Below are positions 58,800-64,000 of a stretch of DNA of 64,000 nt, piece by piece. The stretch's first letter is position 1. Every line of letters starts with the position of its first letter. The notes beneath the pieces were generated by a model, which saw only the letters and a program-made list of their open reading frames with translations, was not told the origin of the DNA and searched no databases. A program made the translations under genes and the position numbers. This DNA is from Streptomyces sp. NBC_00341 (GTDB taxonomy: Bacteria > Actinomycetota > Actinomycetes > Streptomycetales > Streptomycetaceae). The stretch covers positions 5,704,001 through 5,768,000 of the forward strand of contig NZ_CP108002.1 in the NCBI RefSeq assembly GCF_041435055.1, in the 5' to 3' direction.

Positions 58800-59019
58800 G
58801 GTGGTATTTGGTGATCATCGGCCACGCCGAGACGATCCTTCGCTGACGCGTGCAGGGCGTTGTGGGCCGCTCGTGCTCCGGTCCGCCCTCCAGTCGCCCG
58901 CCGGGGGAATGGGGCGGATTTGGTGGGATCTCCGAGAGTGGCCAAGCCCACCTTGGCACAGAGTTCATTGATCGGCCCAGATGGCTACACTCGATCGGGA
59001 TGATCGGAGGTGCCTATCA

Positions 59020-59985
59020 ATGGCGCAGGTGAACCAGGGCAACCGGCCCAAACAGCCCAGCCTCTCGCAGCTGCGCGCCTTCACGGCCGTGGCGGAGCAG
59101 CTGCACTTCCGGGACGCGGCGGCAGCAATCGGGATGAGTCAGCCCGCGCTCTCCGGGGCCGTGTCCGCGCTGGAGGAGGCACTGGGTGTCCAGCTCATCG
59201 AGCGTACGACGCGCAAGGTGCTGCTCTCGCCCGCCGGGGAGCGGCTCGCGGTGCGGGCCCGCGCCGTGCTGGAGGCCGTCGGTGAGCTGATGGAGGAGGC
59301 GGAGGCGGTGCGGGCGCCGTTCACCGGGGTGCTCAGGCTCGGCGTGATCCCGACCGTCGCCCCGTACCTGCTGCCGACCGTGCTGCGGCTGGTCCACGAC
59401 CACTACCCGGACCTCGACCTCCAGGTGCACGAGGAGCAGACCTCCTCGCTGCTGGAGGGGCTCGCCGCGGGGCGGCTCGACCTGTTGCTGCTCGCGGTGC
59501 CGCTCGGCGTGCCCGGGGTGAGCGAACTCCCGCTCTTCGAGGAGGACTTCGTCCTGGTCATGGAGCGCAGCCACTGGCTCGGCGGGCGGGCCGACATCCC
59601 GCGCGAGGCGCTCAGGGAGCTGCCGCTGCTGCTGCTCGACGAGGGGCACTGCCTGCGCGACCAGGCGCTCGACATCTGCCGGGAGGCGGGCCGTACCGAG
59701 GGCGCGCCGGTCACCACGACCGCCGCCGGGCTCTCCACCCTGGTGCAGCTCGTGGCCGGCGGGCTCGGGGTGACGCTGCTGCCGCGCACCGCGGTGACGG
59801 TCGAGACCGCTCGCAACGAGGCGCTCACCACCGGGTACTTCGCGGACCCGGCGCCCGCCCGGCGGGTGGCGCTCGGGATGCGGACGGGGGCGGCCAGGCA
59901 CGAGGAGTTCGAGGAGTTCGCGGCGGCGCTGCGCGGGGCGATGGCGGCGCTGCCGGTACGCGTGGCGACGGCCGGCCGGACCTGA
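59020..59985 (+). CDS. oxyR: OxyR, peroxide-sensing LysR regulator
   Basis: 321 residues. LysR HTH: LSQLRAFTAVAEQLHFRDAA, AIGMSQPALSGAVSALEEAL. The redox pair is in LDEGHCLRDQALDIC, matching the OxyR C-x8-C signature. It activates ahpCD and peroxide defence on disulfide formation. ATG 59020 with GGAGGT 8 bp upstream. Normally divergent from ahpC; here it is separated by the recombinase insertion, so its promoter and binding site may be split. Confidence 0.95.
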   Translation: MAQVNQGNRPKQPSLSQLRAFTAVAEQLHFRDAAAAIGMSQPALSGAVSALEEALGVQLIERTTRKVLLSPAGERLAVRARAVLEAVGELMEEAEAVRAPFTGVLRLGVIPTVAPYLLPTVLRLVHDHYPDLDLQVHEEQTSSLLEGLAAGRLDLLLLAVPLGVPGVSELPLFEEDFVLVMERSHWLGGRADIPREALRELPLLLLDEGHCLRDQALDICREAGRTEGAPVTTTAAGLSTLVQLVAGGLGVTLLPRTAVTVETARNEALTTGYFADPAPARRVALGMRTGAARHEEFEEFAAALRGAMAALPVRVATAGRT

Positions 59986-60003
59986 GTCAGGGGTCCGGCC
60001 GGC
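59971..60003. terminator. Hairpin terminator between oxyR and the ABC permease gene
   Basis: A perfect 12-bp stem GCCGGCCGGACC / GGTCCGGCCGGC with a 9-nt loop that includes the oxyR stop codon. It lies between convergent genes. Confidence 0.8.
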
Positions 60004-60018
60004 CGTCGGGTCGGGCCG

Positions 60019-62415
60019 CTACTCGCTCCGCAGCCCCTCCGGGCGCATCATGCGCCACAGCGCCGGCAGGGAGAGCAGGGTGACCAGGAGGATGAGGGCC
60101 GCGCCCGCGCCCGCCAGCGGCAGGAACAGCACCCAGTCGGTCACCTCCTTGCCGACCATCCAGCACAGGGTGGCGCCGAGGGCGAGGCCGCCCGCCACCG
60201 CCACCGCGAGCCCGATGACCACCGGGATCGCGGTCTGCCACAGCACCGACCAGCCCAGTGTGGTCCGCCGGGTGCCGAAGGCGACCAGGACCGACAGCAG
60301 CCGCTTGCGCTCCCGCAACTGCTCCAGCTGGGAGACCAGCATGGACGCGGCGATCAGCAGCAGGGTGGCGGTCGCGCCGACCTGGAGGCCGGTCTGGATG
60401 CTCGCGTACTGCCGGTCGCGCTCGACCGAGTTGATGGTGGCCAGACGCATGCCCGGGTCGAGCCGCGCCGCTGTGTTGCGTACGTACTCGGCGGCGTCCG
60501 GGACGTCTTCGTCGATGCGGATCTGCGAGACGGTCGAGGCTCCCGGCAGGGTCCGTGCGTCGACCGCCCCGGGAGTGACCAGGATGCCCGAGTGTTCCTC
60601 GCCCATCGGGTCGGTCCGGGCCGCGACGGTCCGGGAGCCGGCCGGCAGCGTCCAGCGCAGCTTCTTGCTACTGCTGTAGGAGTCGAACTCGATCACCTTG
60701 CCCTTGCGGGCGGTCTTGTCGACCCAGCCCGCCTGTCCCTTGTCCTTGGGGTGGGAGACGAAGGTGTCGCCGTCCCGGCAGGACGTGATCCGGGCGAGCT
60801 CGCGGAGAGTCGCGCAGTCCCCGACGGTGAACGAGGTGGTGGGCTGGATGTCGTCGGGCTTGTACTTCCCCGGCTTGGTCGCGTACGCCTCGACCGTGCC
60901 GATGACCTGGACGACACCCTTGGTGGCGCGGAACTCCTTGATGCTGCGCAGGGCGGCGTCGCCCCTGACGATCTGGGACTGGCTGTAGAACTGGGCGCGG
61001 GACGGGTCCTGTCCGGTGATCCTGTTGAAGTCGTCGTTCATCGCGGCGAACAGCATCTGCAGGGCCACCGCACCGGCCACGGCGACGGTGACGCCGCTGA
61101 CCGCGCGGGAGGCCGCCCCGCTGCTCAGCTGGAGCCGCCGGGTGGCCAGCTGCCAGGGAATCGGGCCGCCGCGCAGCCGCCTGACGCAGGCCTCGACCAG
61201 CCAGGGCAGCAGCAGGGCAAGGCCGACCAGGACCAGCACCGCGCCTCCGGCGACCGGATACGGGTTGACGGGGCTGTACTCGTCGATCTTGCCGCCGAAT
61301 CCGAAGACCGCGAGTCCGGCGACCGGCAGGAGCAGCCGCCACCAGAGGCGGCGCTTGCCGCCTCGGCTGTTGCGTACGACGCCGAGCGGCTCGATGACCA
61401 CGGAGCGCATGGCTCCCAGGGTGACGAGCACCGCGGTGAGCGGCACCGCGAGGGCGATCACCACACACAGCCGGGCGTCGGGGGCCAGGTCGGAGGGGAA
61501 GGCGCTGGCGTCCCAGACCTCGATGTGGCCGACGAACCGGCGCCCCACCAGGAACACGGCCAGCCCGATGAGAAGGCCGAGTACCGAGCCGAACAGCGCC
61601 TCACCGGCCGCGATCCGGCGGGTCATCCGGATGTCCGTACCGACCAGGCGCAGGGCGGCGAGGCGGCGGTCGCGGCGGTCGCCGCCGAAGCGCACGGCGG
61701 TGGCGATGAAGATGGCCACGGGAGCCAGCAGCACCACGCAGATCATGATGACCAGCACGATGAGCATCGGGGGCAGCGGATCGGACGGTCCCGGGTCGCC
61801 GTATCCGGCGACCCGGTGGCCGCCCGACGCCCTGGTCAGGGTGTCACTGCCGGCGTAGAACCACAGTTCGTTGGGCGAGCGCAGCCCCGCCTCCGCGATC
61901 GTGCCGGTCACCTTGTACGGCAGCCGTTCCCTGAGCAGCGCGCTGCCCGGGGAGCCGAGGAGCTCTTCGAGGGCGGGGGAGACCACCATCTCGCCGGGGG
62001 CGGGGAGGGCGGCGATGCCCGGCGGGACGACCGGGTGGTCGCCGTCGGGGCGCATCAGGAAGCCCGTGATGGAGCGGTCGCGGAACTCGGTGCTCGCCTC
62101 GATCCGCAGGACGGTGCTGTCCGACTTCTTCGCCGAGGCGTCGGGGGACTCGGAGATCTTGGTCTCCGAGCGGGCCTGGTCCCGGGCGGACCGTTCGTCG
62201 AGCATGTGCGGCACGGAGGACGCGGTGAGCAGCAGGGCCACGCCGATTCCCACGCCGACGGCGGTGAGCAGGGTGCGGACCCAGCCCTCGCGGCCGCCGG
62301 CGGCGGCGAACCTGATGCCGAGCGCGAGATCGCGCAGCCAGGGAGCGGTACGGGAGGGGGGTTCGGGAGGGGGCACCGGACCGGCCGGGGTCCTCTTCTC
62401 GTCGAGCAGCGTCAT
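60019..62415 (-). CDS. FtsX-family ABC transporter permease
   Basis: 798 residues, with an N-terminal anchor helix, two FtsX domains and a large extracytoplasmic part between (RDRSITGFLMRPDGDHPVVP and later). Helices include PMLIVLVIMICVVLLAPVAI, ALFGSVLGLLIGLAVFLVG and GAGAALILLVTLLSLPALWR at the end. It overlaps the ATPase gene by 4 bp (ATGA). It is a MacB-type exporter that probably removes a peptide or lipid-like compound. Regulation by the PadR gene in the same operon is expected. Confidence 0.9.
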   Translation of the reverse strand: MTLLDEKRTPAGPVPPPEPPSRTAPWLRDLALGIRFAAAGGREGWVRTLLTAVGVGIGVALLLTASSVPHMLDERSARDQARSETKISESPDASAKKSDSTVLRIEASTEFRDRSITGFLMRPDGDHPVVPPGIAALPAPGEMVVSPALEELLGSPGSALLRERLPYKVTGTIAEAGLRSPNELWFYAGSDTLTRASGGHRVAGYGDPGPSDPLPPMLIVLVIMICVVLLAPVAIFIATAVRFGGDRRDRRLAALRLVGTDIRMTRRIAAGEALFGSVLGLLIGLAVFLVGRRFVGHIEVWDASAFPSDLAPDARLCVVIALAVPLTAVLVTLGAMRSVVIEPLGVVRNSRGGKRRLWWRLLLPVAGLAVFGFGGKIDEYSPVNPYPVAGGAVLVLVGLALLLPWLVEACVRRLRGGPIPWQLATRRLQLSSGAASRAVSGVTVAVAGAVALQMLFAAMNDDFNRITGQDPSRAQFYSQSQIVRGDAALRSIKEFRATKGVVQVIGTVEAYATKPGKYKPDDIQPTTSFTVGDCATLRELARITSCRDGDTFVSHPKDKGQAGWVDKTARKGKVIEFDSYSSSKKLRWTLPAGSRTVAARTDPMGEEHSGILVTPGAVDARTLPGASTVSQIRIDEDVPDAAEYVRNTAARLDPGMRLATINSVERDRQYASIQTGLQVGATATLLLIAASMLVSQLEQLRERKRLLSVLVAFGTRRTTLGWSVLWQTAIPVVIGLAVAVAGGLALGATLCWMVGKEVTDWVLFLPLAGAGAALILLVTLLSLPALWRMMRPEGLRSE

Positions 62416-63098
62416 ACGGCGTGCTCCATGTCGCGGGCCCGGCCGTCGCGCACGGTGACGTCGCGGTCGGAGTAGGCGGCGACGCGGGCCTCGTGGGTCA
62501 CCAGGACCACGGCGACACCGGCGGACCTGGCGGCCTCGGTGAGCAGCTGCATGACGCGTTCACCGTTGAGGGAGTCCAGGGCGCCGGTCGGCTCGTCCGC
62601 GAAGATCACCTTCGGGGAGGCGGCCAGCGCGCGGGCCACGGCGACGCGTTGGCCCTGGCCGCCGGACACCTCGCCGGGGCGCTTGGCGCCGAGGTCGTCG
62701 ACCTCCAGGCGCTCCATCCACTCCAGGGCGGTGCGCTCCGCGGTCCTGCGCCGGGTGCCGTTCAGCCGGAGGGGGAGGGCGACGTTCTCCACGCAGGTCA
62801 GCTCGGGGACGAGCTGGCCGAACTGGAACACGAAGCCGAAGTCGCTGCGGCGCAGGGCGCTGCGTTGTGCGTCGGACATCGCGGACAGCTCGCGGCCGGC
62901 GTAGGTGATGGTGCCGGAGTCGGGGGTGATGATTCCGGCGAGGCAGTGCAGCAGGGTGGACTTGCCGGAGCCGGAGGGGCCCATCACGGCGACGACCTCG
63001 CCGGGGTGGACGGAGAAGGAGGCGCCGTCGAGCGCCGGGGTCGAGCCGTAGGTCTTGTGCAGGTCGTGCGCGGTGAGCAGGGAGCCGGCGGGGGTCAC
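62412..63098 (-). CDS. ABC transporter ATPase (MacB/LolD type)
   Basis: 228 residues. Walker A VMGPSGSGKSTLLHCLAG, signature EVSGGQGQRVAVARALA, Walker B KVIFADEPTGALD, and His loop VVLVTHEARVAAYSD. It overlaps the PadR gene upstream and the permease gene downstream by 4 bp each, so the three are one translational unit. Confidence 0.95.
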   Translation of the reverse strand: MTPAGSLLTAHDLHKTYGSTPALDGASFSVHPGEVVAVMGPSGSGKSTLLHCLAGIITPDSGTITYAGRELSAMSDAQRSALRRSDFGFVFQFGQLVPELTCVENVALPLRLNGTRRRTAERTALEWMERLEVDDLGAKRPGEVSGGQGQRVAVARALAASPKVIFADEPTGALDSLNGERVMQLLTEAARSAGVAVVLVTHEARVAAYSDRDVTVRDGRARDMEHAV

Positions 63099-63619
63099 GG
63101 GGCCACCACCTCTGCGAGCTTGTCGAGCCGTGCGGCGGTCAGTTCCAGCCAGCGCAGGTCGGCTTCGAGGTGGAACAGGGCGTGGTCGCAGATCAGCTGG
63201 TCGGCGAGGTCGCCGCGGCGCTTGCGGTCGGTGAGGATGCGCATCAGGCGCAGGTGCTCGGAGCGCTGGGCGTCCAGCACGTCGGCGGCGCTGCGGCCGG
63301 TGAGCATGGCCAGCACGACCTTGGTGTACAGGGTCGACTGGAGGTAGGGCTCAGGCTTCTCCGGCTGCGCCAGCCAGGCGGCGACATCGGTGATGCCGGC
63401 GTCGGTGATGGCGTAGCGCTTGCGCTCGGGGCCGCCGCCTGCCTCCATGCCGTCGACCTCCACGAGGCCGTTCTTGAGGAGGCGGGACATGGTCGAGTAG
63501 ACCTGTCCGTAGTGCAGCGGGCGGTCGTGTCCGAACTTCTCGTCGAACGTCCGCTTGAGGTCGTAACCGTGGCGGGGGCCGGACTCGAGGAGCCCGAGCA
63601 GGGTGTGGCCGATAGACAT
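63095..63619 (-). CDS. PadR family transcriptional regulator
   Basis: 174 residues. PadR winged helix: LLGLLESGPRHGYDLKRTFD, LHYGQVYSTMSRLLKNGLVE, RKRYAITDAGITDVAAWL. A C-terminal helical domain follows. The start at ATG 63619 has no ribosome site within 15 bp, so the mRNA is probably leaderless or nearly so. It is the first gene of the ABC operon; TGTATAC-like sites lie just upstream. Confidence 0.9.
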   Translation of the reverse strand: MSIGHTLLGLLESGPRHGYDLKRTFDEKFGHDRPLHYGQVYSTMSRLLKNGLVEVDGMEAGGGPERKRYAITDAGITDVAAWLAQPEKPEPYLQSTLYTKVVLAMLTGRSAADVLDAQRSEHLRLMRILTDRKRRGDLADQLICDHALFHLEADLRWLELTAARLDKLAEVVAP

Positions 63620-63628
63620 GCAGAGCAC

Positions 63629-63660
63629 TGTACACGGTGTGTATACCTGGCGTGTATACC
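63629..63660. promoter_or_regulatory. PadR operator array and promoter
   Basis: Two copies of GTGTATACC at 63639-63647 and 63652-63660, 13 bp apart, plus TGTACA at 63629-63634. Each core is a small palindrome (GTATAC, TGTACA). They lie immediately upstream of the PadR start and would overlap its promoter. Autoregulation is inferred. Confidence 0.6.
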
Positions 63661-63734
63661 GGCTGTTCCGCTGCCCTCTGGACCGTGCCACGCCATGGAG
63701 CCGTCGCGGCGCGGGGCCGTGCCGCGACAGCGAA

Positions 63735-63762
63735 CCGGGGGCCCGGACGTCCGGGCCCCCGG
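63735..63762. terminator. Perfect 28-bp palindrome, terminator candidate
   Basis: CCGGGGGCCCGGAC and its exact complement in direct contact. It lies 4 bp past the stop of the ribbon-helix-helix gene, so it would end that minus-strand transcript. Confidence 0.7.
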
Positions 63763-63765
63763 GGG

Positions 63766-64000
63766 TCACTGCGGGCCGGGAGCCTTCGGCGGCCGCCCCC
63801 GGCGCGGGATCGGCGCCGCCCCGCCCGGTAGCCGCCCCGCCTCCGCCAGGGCCCGCCGCAGCAGGAACTCGATCTGCGCGTTCGCGCTGCGCAGTTCGTC
63901 CGACGCCCAGCGCGCCAGCGCGTCGTGTACCGCTGGGTCCAGCCGCAGCAGCATCTGCTTGCGCTGCTGCGGCTGTTGCGGCCTGCGCCGCGGTGGTTGC
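63766..64000 (-). CDS. Ribbon-helix-helix (Arc-like) protein (5' end outside window)
   Basis: 78 residues visible; the frame is open to the window edge and the start lies outside. RHH segment: KQMLLRLDPAVHDALARWAS then ELRSANAQIEFLLRRALAEA. A Gln/Pro/Arg-rich stretch precedes it and a basic Pro-rich tail (PRRGRPPKAPGPQ) follows, which may contact the minor groove. A predicted small DNA-binding protein. An ATG at 63954 inside the domain is unlikely to be the true start. Confidence 0.75.
   Translation of the reverse strand, partial: QPPRRRPQQPQQRKQMLLRLDPAVHDALARWASDELRSANAQIEFLLRRALAEAGRLPGGAAPIPRRGRPPKAPGPQ

Larger units (their letters stand above)
57069..58973. mobile_element. Putative serine-recombinase insertion in the ahpC-oxyR intergenic region
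   Basis: The 8-bp direct repeat CATTGATC lies at 57069-57076 and 58966-58973. Removing one copy and the DNA between them would restore a short ahpC-oxyR intergenic region, as found in other Streptomyces. Between the copies are a large serine recombinase gene and about 110-250 bp of non-coding DNA at each end. An inverted repeat GCCAAG-CCCAC-CTTGGC at 58941-58957 lies beside the right copy. The limits are inferred; the true attachment core may be shorter. Confidence 0.6.

Noticed and set aside
1..64000. CRISPR arrays, rRNA or tRNA genes
   Set aside because: No regularly spaced repeats with unique spacers and no tRNA-like cloverleaf or rRNA segments were recognised.

Overview
The window is high-GC actinobacterial DNA, almost certainly a Streptomyces chromosome. 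Evidence: strong G/C at third codon positions, frequent GTG starts with GGAGG-like ribosome sites, two WhiJ/Scr1-type regulatory clusters (XRE-DUF5753, DUF397, ATP-binding protein), a DasR-type dre box on a chitinase gene, a DUF574 methyltransferase, the OxyR-AhpCD pair, and common Streptomyces intergenic palindromes. No rRNA, tRNA or CRISPR array was seen.

Layout. 1-1.5 kb: partial TetR regulator divergent from a siderophore-interacting flavoprotein, with two candidate operators between them. 1.5-8.8 kb: a catabolic cluster (N-acyl-D-amino-acid deacylase, PLP-dependent D-amino-acid dehydratase-like enzyme, PfkB sugar-acid kinase, IclR regulator, RidA, GntP permease), interrupted by repeats and a 174-bp palindromic MITE-like element. 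Next to it is a secreted GH18 chitinase with a dre operator in its promoter. Together they suggest use of an amino-sugar acid such as (N-acetyl-)D-glucosaminate. 11.2-23.2 kb: a complete Tad/Flp pilus locus (zinc-ribbon protein, CpaB, TadZ, two TadE pseudopilins, TadA, TadB, TadC, histidine kinase, response regulator, Flp pilin, TadG-like protein) ending in a lipoprotein and an OmpA-domain protein. The prepilin peptidase is separate, at 46.9 kb.

23.3-32.4 kb is an accessory stretch: GNAT acetyltransferase, two WhiJ/Scr1-type clusters around a DUF574 methyltransferase, a short recombinase-like protein, a VOC protein, a DDN/F420-type oxidoreductase fused to hemerythrin, and a decayed gene fragment. 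32.3-36.3 kb: an MmyB-like regulator divergent from a secreted SMP-30-like propeller, a YihY/BrkB membrane protein and a DUF2461 protein.

36.4-43.6 kb is a dense partner-switching locus: two SpoIIE/PP2C phosphatases, three STAS proteins, an RsbW-type kinase, a MarR regulator, and a cobalamin-binding protein with CarH photoreceptor signatures but no DNA-binding domain. This suggests light- or B12-gated sigma-factor control and is the most unusual system in the window.

43.7-56 kb is mostly housekeeping or conserved: DinB, PIG-V-like mannosyltransferase, DUF192, prepilin peptidase, methyltransferase, aldo/keto reductase, cis-prenyltransferase, PIN-PhoH ATPase, secreted transglycosylase, AI-2E family transporter. 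56-60 kb: ahpC-ahpD and oxyR, normally adjacent and divergent, are separated by a 1.9-kb insertion carrying a large serine recombinase, with an 8-bp direct repeat at its ends. 60-64 kb: PadR-regulated ABC exporter (FtsX permease plus ATPase) and the start of a ribbon-helix-helix gene.
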